The position numbers were made by a program, and so were the translations under genes. From an uncultured Clostridium sp. (GTDB lineage Bacteria; Bacillota; Clostridia; TANB77; CAG-508), in contig USQA01000009.1 in NCBI GenBank assembly GCA_900556695.1, positions 1 through 14,755 of the forward strand: a DNA stretch of 14,755 bases, given 5' to 3'. The notes under the pieces were generated by a model that was given only the letters and a program-made list of their open reading frames with translations, was not told the DNA's origin and made no database searches. The first letter of the stretch is position 1. Every line of letters begins with the position of its first letter. Of the stretch, positions 7,287 to 14,755 are shown piece after piece.

Positions 7287-9965
7287 TTATTTCAAATTTT
7301 CTTTTACTTTTTCTAGCATTTCTTTATATTTTTCAAGTTTTGCTTTTTCTTCATTAACTTTTGCTTCAGGGGCTTTATTTACAAAGCCTGGATTTGAAAG
7401 CATTTTTTTACATCTAGCTACTTCTGCTTCAAGTTTAGTTTTTTCTTCTTCTAGCCTTTTTCTTTCTTCTTCCATGTCTACTAATTCTTCAATTGGTATA
7501 TATAATTCAATGCCATCTTGTAATATACTTATTGCGTTTTCTGGTATTCCTATTTTGTCTTTTTGAACTATTATTTTTTCTCCAAATCCTAGTTTTAAAA
7601 TAAAATCTTTTGTCTCCCATATTTGATTTTCATATTTTTGCGTTACAAATATTAATTCTGATTTTTTTGATGGGTGTATATTCATGTTTGCTCTTACATT
7701 TCTTATTTCTGTTATTATTTGTTTTATTTTTTCTACTATTTGCTCTTCTTTACTATAATCTAATGTTTCTTTATATTCAGGCCATTTTGATATCATTAAA
7801 TCTTTATCATTATATGTTACTAATTTTTCATAAATTTCTGATGTTACAAATGGCATAAATGGATGTAATAATTTTAATGATATTCCAAATACATAGTCAA
7901 GAACAAAACATACTCTTGTTTTTTCTTCTTGGTTTTCACTATATAATCTTGATTTTACCATTTCTATATACCAATCGCAAAATTCATTCCAAATAAAGCT
8001 ATAAATGTTATCTAATGCTACTCCTAAATCATAATTTTCTATATTTTTAGTTACATCTTTAATAGTTTTGTTTAATTTGCATATAATCCATTTGTCTTCT
8101 ACTTTTAAACAATCTTTTTCAAAAGTTTTTGTTTTTTGATTATAATTTTCTTTATAAAATTCAATTATATCTTCATCATTTGGCATATTCATTGTTATAA
8201 ATTTGGCAGCATTCCATATTTTATTTGCAAAGTTTGATGCTTGTTCTAATTTTTCTGGCATGTATCTTATATCATTTCCCATTGTTGTACCAGAAAGCAC
8301 TGAAAATCTTAAACTATCGGCTCCATATTTTTCTATTATTTCTATTGGGTCTATTCCATTTCCTAATGATTTTGACATTTTTCTTCCTTGAGCATCTCTC
8401 ACAATTCCATGTATTACAACATCTTTAAATGGATTTTTATCTGTAAGTTCCAACCCTTGTGTCATCATTCTTGAAACCCAGAATGTTATGATATCATATC
8501 CTGTAACTAATGTATTTGTTGGATAAAATGTTTTATAATCTTCTGATTCTGTATTTGGCCAACCAAGTGTAGAAAATGGCCATAAAGCTGAACTAAACCA
8601 TGTGTCTAATGAATCTTCATCTTGATGTAATTTATTAGATCCGCATTTTTCACATTTTTCTGGCATTTGTTTTTTAGCAATCATATGTCCGCATTCATCG
8701 CAATAATAAATTGGAATTCTATGTCCCCACCATAACTGTCTTGATATACACCAATCTTGAATATTATCTAGCCAGTTAAAATACATTTTTTCATATCTTT
8801 TTGGAACAAATTTAACTTGTCCTTCTCTAACACTGTCAGCAGCTCTTTTTGCTAAATTTTTCATTGATACAAACCATTGCTCTGAAATTCTTGGTTCTAT
8901 TGTGCTATGGCATCTATAGCATTTACCAACATTGTGTGTATAGTCTTCTATTTTTACCATATTGCCTAATTCTTGTAACTTCTCTACAATTAGTTTTCTT
9001 GCTTCTATTGATTTCATTCCTTTGTATTCCGGAACCAAATCGCCCATTAAAGAACTATCATCAAACACTTCTATAATTTCTAAATTGTGTCTTAATCCAG
9101 CTTGATAATCGTTAGGGTCATGAGCTGGTGTAATTTTAACACATCCTGTTCCAAATTCTTTTTCTACAAATTCATCTGCAATTATTGGTATTTCTTTATT
9201 CATTATTGGAAGTATACATTTTTTTCCTATTAAATCTTTGTATCTTTCATCATCAGGATGTACTGCAACTGCTGTATCTCCAAGCATTGTTTCTGGTCTT
9301 GTTGTTGCAACTATTACATATCTGTCTTCTTCTCCTACTATTTTGTATTTAATATGCCATAAATGTGATGGCTCATCTTGATATTCAACTTCTGCATCTG
9401 ATATTGTTGTATGACATGATGGACACCAATTTATCATTTTTTTACCTTTATAAATTAATCCTTTTTCATACAACTTTATAAATTGCTCTACAACAGCTTC
9501 AGATAATCCTTCGTCCATTGTAAATCTATTTCTTTCCCAGTCGCAAGAACATCCTAATTTTCTTTGTTGATTTTGAATTGTTCCACCATATTCTTTTGTC
9601 CAATCCCATGCTCTTTCTAAAAATTGTTCTCTTGTTATATCAGCTTTTGTTAGTCCTTCGTCTTTTTTCATTTTTTCAACAACTTTTACTTCTGTTGCAA
9701 TTGCAGCATGGTCAGAACCAGGAAGCCATAAAGTATTGTATCCTTGCATTCTTTTAAATCTAATTAATACATCTTGTATAGTATCATCTAAAGCATGCCC
9801 CATATGTAATTTTCCTGTTACATTTGGTGGTGGCATCATTATACAATAACTTTCTTTTGTTTTATCCATACTTGGTTTAAAGTATCCTTTTTCTTCCCAA
9901 TTTTTATATAGTTTATCTTCAAATTCTTTTGGATTATACTTATTATTTAATTTTTCTTTGCTCAT
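7287..9965 (-). CDS. valS: Valyl-tRNA synthetase ValS
   Basis: Charges tRNA-Val with valine and edits mischarged threonine. Starting at ATG 9965 it has 892 residues, typical for bacterial ValRS; AAGGAGAG lies about 9 bases upstream. A GTG at 9983 would add six residues and overlaps that site, so I rejected it. Domains: PPPNVTGKLHMGHAL with the HIGH-type signature HMGH at 54-57; the editing domain with TTRPETMLGD at 221-230; a zinc-finger-like set C422-x2-C425 and C438-x2-C441; GRKMSKSLGNG with KMSKS at 529-533; the anticodon-binding domain; and a C-terminal coiled coil from about 825 containing ERKRLEEEKTKLEAEV. It follows the epimerase gene by 40 bp, and the shared upstream T-box has a Val specifier. 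A long hairpin follows it. Confidence 0.97.
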   Translation of the reverse strand: MSKEKLNNKYNPKEFEDKLYKNWEEKGYFKPSMDKTKESYCIMMPPPNVTGKLHMGHALDDTIQDVLIRFKRMQGYNTLWLPGSDHAAIATEVKVVEKMKKDEGLTKADITREQFLERAWDWTKEYGGTIQNQQRKLGCSCDWERNRFTMDEGLSEAVVEQFIKLYEKGLIYKGKKMINWCPSCHTTISDAEVEYQDEPSHLWHIKYKIVGEEDRYVIVATTRPETMLGDTAVAVHPDDERYKDLIGKKCILPIMNKEIPIIADEFVEKEFGTGCVKITPAHDPNDYQAGLRHNLEIIEVFDDSSLMGDLVPEYKGMKSIEARKLIVEKLQELGNMVKIEDYTHNVGKCYRCHSTIEPRISEQWFVSMKNLAKRAADSVREGQVKFVPKRYEKMYFNWLDNIQDWCISRQLWWGHRIPIYYCDECGHMIAKKQMPEKCEKCGSNKLHQDEDSLDTWFSSALWPFSTLGWPNTESEDYKTFYPTNTLVTGYDIITFWVSRMMTQGLELTDKNPFKDVVIHGIVRDAQGRKMSKSLGNGIDPIEIIEKYGADSLRFSVLSGTTMGNDIRYMPEKLEQASNFANKIWNAAKFITMNMPNDEDIIEFYKENYNQKTKTFEKDCLKVEDKWIICKLNKTIKDVTKNIENYDLGVALDNIYSFIWNEFCDWYIEMVKSRLYSENQEEKTRVCFVLDYVFGISLKLLHPFMPFVTSEIYEKLVTYNDKDLMISKWPEYKETLDYSKEEQIVEKIKQIITEIRNVRANMNIHPSKKSELIFVTQKYENQIWETKDFILKLGFGEKIIVQKDKIGIPENAISILQDGIELYIPIEELVDMEEERKRLEEEKTKLEAEVARCKKMLSNPGFVNKAPEAKVNEEKAKLEKYKEMLEKVKENLK

Positions 9966-10005
9966 ATTACTTCTCTCCTTCACTTATATTTATTTTATTG
10001 ATTTT

Positions 10006-10839
10006 CTAATAAAATTCTACTGTATATTTACAAGAAAATTCTTTGTTTGGATCTAGTTTTATAATATTTTCTTTTTCTTCAAAATCACCTGTACTATCAA
10101 TTCTATCTGCTGTGTTAAACCATGGCTCTATACAGACGAATGGTGCTCCCTTTTTTGACCATAATGCTAAATATGGAAATCCTGTAAAATCAAATTTTAA
10201 TATTTCTTTGTTTGTTAAATTATCTTTTAAAATTACTTTGTTTGATTTAATATTCTTCATAATTATAGCATCATTTATAAAGCTATCTTTTTTCAACTCG
10301 ATTTTATTGCTGTTAATAATATTTTTTCCTGGTTTATCTGATATTAATCCATTTTCTAATTGTAGAAACTCTATATTATCCTCATTTTTTTCAAATTGTA
10401 TTTCATAATTTTCTGAAGAATAGTCACATATAAAAGCTGGATGCCCTCCAAGTCCAAATATCATTTTATTTTCATCTTTGTTTATTACTTTATATTCTGT
10501 TATAAGTTTGTTTTCATTTATTGTATATGTAACATATAATTCAAATTTAAAAGGGAATTTTTCTAATGTTTGACTATTGCTTTTTAGAACATATTTGTGT
10601 ACTTGATCAGTTTTTTCTAATTCTTGAAATTCCATGTCTCTTGCAAATCCATGTTGACCCATTTTATATGTTTTATTGTTAATTTTTGTTTCTCCATTTT
10701 TTATTTGTCCAACTATTGGAAACAATATTGGCGCGTGTCTATTCCAATATTCTTTTCCTTGATGTAGCATTTCTTTTTCTTTAAATTTTATGCTTGTAAG
10801 TTCTGCACCTTGTGTTTTGCTAGATATTTGTAAATTCAT
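10006..10839 (-). CDS. Aldose 1-epimerase family protein (galactose mutarotase-like, LacX type)
   Basis: A 277-residue protein with the galactose-mutarotase fold. Seen: GAELTSIKF near the N-terminus, EYWNRHAPILFPIVG at 30-44, GQHGFARD at 61-68 with His63, GLGGHPAF at 129-136 with His133, and CIEPW at 236-240 with Glu238, the position of the general base in mutarotases. This corresponds to the short LacX-like branch, whose members interconvert alpha and beta anomers of free or phosphorylated sugars; the substrate here cannot be assigned. It starts at ATG 10839 with a strong AAAGGAGG site. It is the first gene after the Val T-box leader and is followed 40 bp later by valS, so it appears to be controlled by valyl-tRNA charging, which is unexpected for a sugar enzyme. 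Confidence 0.85.
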   Translation of the reverse strand: MNLQISSKTQGAELTSIKFKEKEMLHQGKEYWNRHAPILFPIVGQIKNGETKINNKTYKMGQHGFARDMEFQELEKTDQVHKYVLKSNSQTLEKFPFKFELYVTYTINENKLITEYKVINKDENKMIFGLGGHPAFICDYSSENYEIQFEKNEDNIEFLQLENGLISDKPGKNIINSNKIELKKDSFINDAIIMKNIKSNKVILKDNLTNKEILKFDFTGFPYLALWSKKGAPFVCIEPWFNTADRIDSTGDFEEKENIIKLDPNKEFSCKYTVEFY

Positions 10840-10870
10840 AAATAAACCTCCTTTATAAATAGCTCTCTTA

Positions 10871-10907
10871 TAAATAAAAAACTCTCCCTAAAAATAAGGG
10901 CGAGTTT
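10871..10907 (-). terminator. Intrinsic terminator of the T-box leader
   Basis: On the minus strand AAACTCGCCCT and AGGGAGAGTTT pair with one internal G-A mismatch around a short A/T loop, followed by a T-rich run (TTTTTTATTTAT). Its 5' arm overlaps the antiterminator pairing partner (CTCGCCCTTA), so the two structures exclude each other, as in other T-box leaders. Confidence 0.88.
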
Positions 10908-11148
10908 TTTTCTCACGGTACCACCTTAATTATAATTTATATATATCTTAACTTCTAAATTACATCTCAATTAGTTTTTAACGCTACTTGGGCGAATATT
11001 CTTACTTGCATTTGTTATGGTTCAGAATATTAACAAAAAAGCTACCTTCAGTTTACCTTTATTTAGAAAGCTTACAGCTTATAACTTTCATTCTCTTAAA
11101 ATTAGTATAAACCTACTCCTCTTTTTTATAGTTTTTATATATTATAAT
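10871..11148 (-). promoter_or_regulatory. T-box riboswitch leader, Val specifier GUA
   Basis: tRNA-sensing leader controlling the epimerase-valS unit. Stem I is closed by AAAAAAG (11127-11121) pairing with CTTTTTT (11041-11035). Above it, AGGAGTA on the 5' side faces the specifier loop GAAGGTAG, and GGTTTA pairs with TAAACT. With the usual GAA-N-codon-purine layout the specifier is GTA at 11045-11043, a Val codon. A Stem II-like helix is AATATTC with GAATATT. The T-box is AAGGTGGTACCGTGAG, with TGGTACC at 10923-10917. UGGU pairs with an ACCA acceptor end, consistent with the A discriminator of tRNA-Val. The antiterminator is TAAGG with CCTTA and GTGAG with CTCGC; it competes with the terminator at 10871-10907. 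Uncharged tRNA-Val should promote read-through. Confidence 0.93.
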
Positions 11149-11154
11149 GTATTT

Positions 11155-11183
11155 ATTATGCCATATTTTTGAATAATTTTCAA
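11155..11183 (-). promoter_or_regulatory. Sigma-A promoter of the T-box/epimerase/valS unit
   Basis: On the minus strand TTGAAA (11183-11178), a 17-base spacer, then CATAAT (11160-11155), placing transcription start near 11148, about 20 bases before Stem I of the T-box. Confidence 0.7.
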
Positions 11184-11211
11184 GTGTTTTTATTAAAAAA
11201 CTGTATTTTTA

Positions 11212-11239
11212 AAGCCAGAGGTAATACTTTCTCTGGCTT
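11212..11239. terminator. Intrinsic terminator after the FucO-type dehydrogenase gene, probably bidirectional
   Basis: AAGCCAGAG and CTCTGGCTT form a perfect 9-bp stem with a 10-base loop. On the minus strand it lies about 43 bases after the stop of the dehydrogenase gene and is followed by TAAAAATACAGTTTTTT. On the plus strand it is followed by ATTTTTATA. It separates this unit from the T-box promoter. Confidence 0.8.
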
Positions 11240-11282
11240 ATTTTTATATAATTAAAATTATTTATTTTTTATTCTTTATTAT

Positions 11283-12443
11283 CTACATAGCTCTTCTATA
11301 TAATTCTATAAAGTCTTCTTTTGTTACTTCTCTTGGGTTCCCTGGTTTACATGGATCATTCATTGCTTTTTCTGCAAGCATTTCAAAATCTTCTTCTTTT
11401 GCTCCATAATCTTTTATTGTTGTAGTAATTCCAACTGCTTTGCTTAATTCTGAAATCATCCATACAAATGTATTTATAACATCTTGGTCATTTAAATGTT
11501 CTGCATCTGGTCTTCCTATGTTCATTAATATTTCTCTGAATCTTTGCGCTGTTGCTGGATCTTCTCCATTAAATCTCATTACAGTTGGTAATAACATTGC
11601 ATTTGCTATTCCGTGTGGTGTATCATATACAGCTCCTAATTGATGTGCCATTGAATGAACTATTCCAAGTCCAACATTTGAAAATCCCATTCCTGCAATA
11701 TATTGAGCTAATCCCATCATTTCTACTGCTTTTTCTTCTTTTTCGTTAACTGCTGCTGGTAAATATTTAAATATCATTTTTATAGCTTTCATATGAAACA
11801 TGTCTGACATTTCATTATGTGCTGCTGTGATATATCCTTCTACCGCATGTGTTAAAGCATCCATTCCTGTTGCTGCTGCTAGTCCTTTAGGCATTGATGC
11901 CATTAATTCTGAATCTATAATAGCTAAGATCGGAATATCATTAGGGTCTACACAAACCATTTTTATTTCAGCATCTTCATCTGTTATAACATAATTTATT
12001 GTAACTTCTGCAGCTGTTCCAGCTGTTGTTGGAAGTGCAATTACTGGCATTCCTCTATTTACTGTATTTGATAATCCATTTAAAGATTTTATATCGCTTC
12101 TGTCTGGGTTTGTCATAACTATTGAAATTCCTTTTGCTGTATCCATACTTGAACCACCACCGACAGCAACTATTAAATCTGCTTTTGATTTTTTACAAGC
12201 TTCAACTCCATCTTGTACATTTTTTATTGTTGGATTTGGTTTTATTTCATCATATAATACATATGGTATTTCTGCACTTTCTAAAACTTCTTCTACTTTT
12301 TTTGTTACACCTGCTTCTACTAAAGATTTATCACTTACTAGAAATACTTTTTTAAATCCTCTTCTTTTAATTTCTTCTTTTAATTCCTCTCTGGCCCCTT
12401 TTCCAAAATATGATGTTTCATTCAATACAAATCTTGTTGACAT
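11283..12443 (-). CDS. fucO: Iron-containing alcohol dehydrogenase, FucO-type (lactaldehyde reductase / 1,2-propanediol oxidoreductase)
   Basis: NAD-dependent group III alcohol dehydrogenase. E. coli FucO reduces L-lactaldehyde to 1,2-propanediol in anaerobic fucose and rhamnose breakdown. The 386 residues match FucO length. Seen: FVLNETSYFGKGA at the N-terminus, NAD-binding GGGSSMDTAKG at 95-105, PTTAGTAAEVTINYVITDE around 138-156, MDALTHAVEGYITAA near 194-208, and GMGFSNVGLGIVHSMAHQLG then TPHG. The metal ligands are Asp195, His199, His263 and His277, the FucO numbering within a residue. Similarity to FucO from my recall of its sequence is strong across the whole length, but related family members use other alcohols, so the substrate is inferred. 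AAGGAGTGAT precedes the ATG. It follows the 12468-13115 gene by 24 bp, probably co-transcribed, and ends in a terminator. No fucose or propanediol genes are nearby. Confidence 0.85.
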   Translation of the reverse strand: MSTRFVLNETSYFGKGAREELKEEIKRRGFKKVFLVSDKSLVEAGVTKKVEEVLESAEIPYVLYDEIKPNPTIKNVQDGVEACKKSKADLIVAVGGGSSMDTAKGISIVMTNPDRSDIKSLNGLSNTVNRGMPVIALPTTAGTAAEVTINYVITDEDAEIKMVCVDPNDIPILAIIDSELMASMPKGLAAATGMDALTHAVEGYITAAHNEMSDMFHMKAIKMIFKYLPAAVNEKEEKAVEMMGLAQYIAGMGFSNVGLGIVHSMAHQLGAVYDTPHGIANAMLLPTVMRFNGEDPATAQRFREILMNIGRPDAEHLNDQDVINTFVWMISELSKAVGITTTIKDYGAKEEDFEMLAEKAMNDPCKPGNPREVTKEDFIELYRRAM

Positions 12444-12467
12444 CTTAAAATCACTCCTTTTCTTTTT

Positions 12468-13115
12468 TTACATTTCTTTATAATCTGATGGGATTTCAAA
12501 TAATCCACTATCAACTTTTTCTGAATAATCTATTTTTAATAATTGTTGATTATCATCACTTATTATTGTTTTTATATAGGCTAAATTGTCTCCTTTAAAA
12601 TAAAATCTTGTTTTGACATTTTCCTCATCAATATTTGATGTGTCACCTATATAAAATCCTGATATTCCTTTAAATTCTTCATAATTGTATGTTTTATTTT
12701 CTATTTTTTCCTTTCCAACTATTCCTTGATTGTCTTCTTTAATATCTTTTATTTGTAATTCTATTTTGTATAAATCTATTTCATTATTTAAATATGAGTA
12801 ATATATTTTACTATCATTTTTTAATAAATACGTATTTTTATCTTTTATAAGATATTTTGAATTTTTTCCTTTATAGTTAGAATCAATATATGCTTTTCCA
12901 TCACTTTTACAATAATATACGTTGTTCTTATCATCTAATGTAGTAGAAAATGAGTATGAATCTGTATTTACTAATTTATCATAATAATTGTTTAATTTTC
13001 CTATTTCTTCGTTGGATTTGTTTTGCTTAATTATAAAATAAGCACCAATAGCAACTATTACTATTGTAATAATTGCTATTATTGTAAATAAAATTATTTT
13101 TTTCTTTTTATCCAT
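12468..13115 (-). CDS. Membrane-anchored protein of unknown function
   Basis: I do not recognise a family with confidence. The 215 residues begin with a short positive stretch (MDKKKK), then one hydrophobic helix at about 6-29 without a lipobox cysteine, so it is probably anchored by an N-terminal helix with the rest outside. The outer part is rich in Lys, Asn, Asp and Tyr and appears beta-rich. It contains YDKLVNTDSYSFSTTLDD near the start and ends in a segment reading GLFEIPSDYKEM. That layout (short helix, 'amount of X' beta strands, terminal IPxDY) recalls LolA/LppX-like or LppX-fold extracytoplasmic proteins of Bacillota, which is only an impression. AAGGTGAT precedes the start. The dehydrogenase gene begins 24 bp downstream; I see no functional link. 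Confidence 0.75.
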   Translation of the reverse strand: MDKKKKIILFTIIAIITIVIVAIGAYFIIKQNKSNEEIGKLNNYYDKLVNTDSYSFSTTLDDKNNVYYCKSDGKAYIDSNYKGKNSKYLIKDKNTYLLKNDSKIYYSYLNNEIDLYKIELQIKDIKEDNQGIVGKEKIENKTYNYEEFKGISGFYIGDTSNIDEENVKTRFYFKGDNLAYIKTIISDDNQQLLKIDYSEKVDSGLFEIPSDYKEM

Positions 13116-13178
13116 AATTAATCACCTTAACTTTTGTTTCTTTATTTAAATTTAATCTTATCGTATATTATTTATATA

Positions 13179-13967
13179 TTATATATAAATTTCAAAAAAT
13201 GATAAAACAATATATACTATATAAAATATTCCTTGAATTAGAACGAATTTTTTAATGAATTCAGAGTTTTTCTCTACTCCAAATATTGCTTTTATAGTAA
13301 AATACATTAATACAGTTGATATTACTTCACAAAAACTTGCAAATGGTGCTGTTATTGTACTTACTTTTGTTCCAAATATTGTTAATATACTAACAACTGA
13401 TGCAATGACTGATGGAATGCTTGCAGAGATAATTGCTGTTATAACTGTAGTTAATTGTTTTTTATTTTTTGTATTCATTACAAATACGATTAAAGACATA
13501 ACCAATACGCTTACTATTGGTGTAATTCCACTAATTAATATTGATAATATTGCACTACCAACTCTTGATAATCCCCATATATGGCTAAAAGAGAAACTTC
13601 TGTTGATTAATCTTGCAACTACCCATATAGCAAGTATTATTATTCCATAAGTAAAATATTTTGATGTATCTTTATCAACTATTTCTTTTATTTTTCCTAA
13701 TGGATTTTTGAACATTTCAACAACAAAACCTTTTGTTTCTATACTGTCTTTTTTTATATCAACATTTTTTATTGTATCTTTTACTTGATTAACAGTATCT
13801 GTTGCTTCTTTTTTTAATTCTTCTGTCTTTGCATTATTTTCTTTTTTTGCATCCTTTTTTGTGTCTTTCTTTGTTTCTTTTTTAGTTTTTGTTTCTTTTG
13901 TTTCATTTTTTGTAGTTTCTTTAGCTTCTACTTTTTCTTTTTTTTCTTCTTTTTTGTTTTCTTCCAT
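13179..13967 (-). CDS. Multi-pass membrane protein with Lys/Glu-rich N-terminal tail (Yip1-like topology)
   Basis: Function unknown. From ATG 13967 the protein has 262 residues; this start is 8 bases after GGAGG, while an ATG at 13982 overlaps that site and would add five residues. Residues 1 to about 75 are almost entirely Lys, Glu, Thr, Asp and Asn, with repeating KET/KKDTKK units, probably disordered or helical and cytosolic. A short amphipathic segment with FKNPLGKIKEIVDK follows (86-99). Then come about five hydrophobic helices: roughly 104-121, 137-164, 174-198, 206-228 and 240-261. The NPLGKIKEI segment followed by five helices resembles Yip1/DUF-type membrane proteins, by topology only. 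It has its own promoter and follows the phosphofructokinase gene by about 63 bp. Confidence 0.75.
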   Translation of the reverse strand: MEENKKEEKKEKVEAKETTKNETKETKTKKETKKDTKKDAKKENNAKTEELKKEATDTVNQVKDTIKNVDIKKDSIETKGFVVEMFKNPLGKIKEIVDKDTSKYFTYGIIILAIWVVARLINRSFSFSHIWGLSRVGSAILSILISGITPIVSVLVMSLIVFVMNTKNKKQLTTVITAIISASIPSVIASVVSILTIFGTKVSTITAPFASFCEVISTVLMYFTIKAIFGVEKNSEFIKKFVLIQGIFYIVYIVLSFFEIYI

Positions 13968-13992
13968 TTTTATTACCTCCATATTTTTTTAT

Positions 13993-14021
13993 ATTATACT
14001 AATATTTATTCTATAATTCAA
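13993..14021 (-). promoter_or_regulatory. Sigma-A promoter for the membrane protein gene
   Basis: On the minus strand TTGAAT (14021-14016), exactly 17 bases, then a perfect TATAAT (13998-13993). Transcription would start near 13986, only about 20 bases before the ATG at 13967, leaving a short leader that just holds the GGAGG site. It lies in the gap after the phosphofructokinase stop, where I see no clear terminator. Confidence 0.65.
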
Positions 14022-14030
14022 GTAATATTA

Positions 14031-14755
14031 TTAGTCTCCTAAATTAATTCCTATATTTCTTGCTGTTTTTATTAAATCATCATCCATTGTTATTTTACGT
14101 AAGTTACTTTCTTGTGTGTTTCCAGATACAGCACCTATTTGTGTATTTGCTCCTACTACGTCTTCTAAAGAAGCATAATCTAATTTTCCGTTTTTTATAA
14201 CTACTAATGTTCCAAATTTTCCTTCTAATGCAAGTTCCATTGCTTTTGTTCCATATTTTGTACATAAAACTCTATCATATGCTGTTGGAGTTCCTCCTCT
14301 TTGCATATATCCAAGAGTTGTATTTCTAGCTTCTAATCCTGTTAGTTCTTCAAGTTGTTGTGCAACAACTTGTCCAACTCCTCCTAGTTTTGTATTGTCA
14401 ACGCCTTTTCCGTTATCTCTTTTGCCCATTACAGTTAGTTCTCCACCTATAGGTTTTGCTCCTTCTGCAACAACTACTACGCTAAAGTTTTTACCTCTTT
14501 TTTTTCTGTTTTCTATTTTAGTTGCAACTTTTTTAATGTCATATGGAATTTCTGGAATTAACGCAACATCTGCTCCACCTGCAATAGCAGACTCTAAAGC
14601 AATCCATCCTGCATATCTTCCCATTACTTCTAAAACCATAATTCTATGATGAGTTTCTCCTGTTGTATGTAATCTGTCTAAAGCTTCCATTGCAACTGAA
14701 ACTGCTGTATTATATCCAAATGTAATTTCTGTACATGCAACATCATTATCTATTG
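14031..14755 (-). CDS. pfkA: 6-phosphofructokinase, group III-like (partial, N-terminus off window)
   Basis: Phosphorylates fructose 6-phosphate to fructose 1,6-bisphosphate in glycolysis. The reading frame is open to the window end, so about 241 residues of the C-terminal part are present and the N-terminal third is missing. The visible part begins in the catalytic (T)IDND motif and continues with VACTEITFGYNTAV, EALDRLHTTGETHHRIMVLEVMGRYAGWIAL, AGGADVALIPE, VVVVAEGAKP and TTLGYMQRGGTPTAYDR. LHTT-ETHHR and MGRYAGWIAL are closer to the mixed-substrate group III enzymes than to classic E. coli PfkA. The residues that decide ATP versus pyrophosphate use (the GGDGS/GGDDT region) are outside the window, so the phosphate donor cannot be read here. 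The membrane protein gene follows after about 63 bp, behind its own promoter. Confidence 0.92.
   Translation of the reverse strand, partial: IDNDVACTEITFGYNTAVSVAMEALDRLHTTGETHHRIMVLEVMGRYAGWIALESAIAGGADVALIPEIPYDIKKVATKIENRKKRGKNFSVVVVAEGAKPIGGELTVMGKRDNGKGVDNTKLGGVGQVVAQQLEELTGLEARNTTLGYMQRGGTPTAYDRVLCTKYGTKAMELALEGKFGTLVVIKNGKLDYASLEDVVGANTQIGAVSGNTQESNLRKITMDDDLIKTARNIGINLGD

Noticed and set aside
788..9076. Plus-strand open frames across the minus-strand genes
   Set aside because: They lie opposite conserved genes, encode hydrophobic Phe/Leu/Ser-rich proteins expected from the complement of A-rich coding DNA, and lack conserved motifs or ribosome binding sites.
9966..9983. Upstream GTG start for valS
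   Set aside because: It overlaps the AAGGAGAG ribosome binding site and adds only six unconserved residues; ATG 9965 has proper spacing.
13170..13190. Perfect A/T-only palindrome (9-bp arms ATTTATATA and TATATAAAT) around the stop codon of the membrane protein gene
   Set aside because: It consists only of A and T in a very AT-rich gap, has no following T-run on the minus strand, and is easily explained by chance composition.
14031..14755. Assignment as pyrophosphate-dependent phosphofructokinase
   Set aside because: The residues deciding the phosphate donor are beyond the window edge; the visible part shows only group III character.

Overview
The window looks like chromosomal DNA of a very AT-rich, low-GC Bacillota, most likely a Clostridia-type anaerobe. 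The basis is the base composition, strong AAGGAGG-type ribosome binding sites, a tRNA-sensing T-box leader, a type II fatty-acid operon in the clostridial order, and A/T-ending codons. Every gene I can support is on the minus strand, so transcription runs from high to low coordinates. Nearly all genes are core metabolism. I saw no phage, transposase, CRISPR array, rRNA or tRNA gene.

Layout in transcription order. (1) 14755-14031: the 3' part of a 6-phosphofructokinase gene, cut by the window edge. (2) 13967-13179: a predicted multi-pass membrane protein with a Lys/Glu-rich N-terminal tail, behind a good sigma-A promoter. (3) 13115-12468 and 12443-11283: a single-pass membrane-anchored protein of unknown function, then 24 bp later a FucO-type iron-dependent alcohol dehydrogenase, ending in a clear terminator. 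(4) 11183-10871: promoter and complete T-box leader, followed by an aldose 1-epimerase-like gene (10839-10006) and valS (9965-7287). The specifier reads GUA (Val), matching valS. (5) 7286-7119: a long hairpin, a promoter and a perfect 26-bp palindrome. These precede an acyl-CoA/acyl-ACP synthetase-like gene, then birA, fabD, fabG, fabF, accB, fabZ and accC, which runs off the window at base 1.

The last block is a tightly packed operon (overlaps of 26, 1 and 4 bp; gaps of 3 to about 40 bp) for fatty-acid synthesis. AccB is the biotin carrier, BirA attaches its biotin and AccC carboxylates it. FabD loads malonate onto ACP, and FabF, FabG and FabZ carry out condensation, ketoreduction and dehydration. 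The enoyl reductase, fabH, acpP, accD and accA are not in the window; accD and accA would be expected just beyond base 1.

Main points for a second look: (a) fabF carries a one-base insertion near 2684 that splits an otherwise perfectly conserved gene; (b) a sugar-epimerase gene sits between a Val T-box and valS; (c) a perfect palindrome at the promoter of the fatty-acid operon is a candidate operator; (d) a long REP-like hairpin lies between valS and that operon. I found no convincing undescribed multi-gene system.
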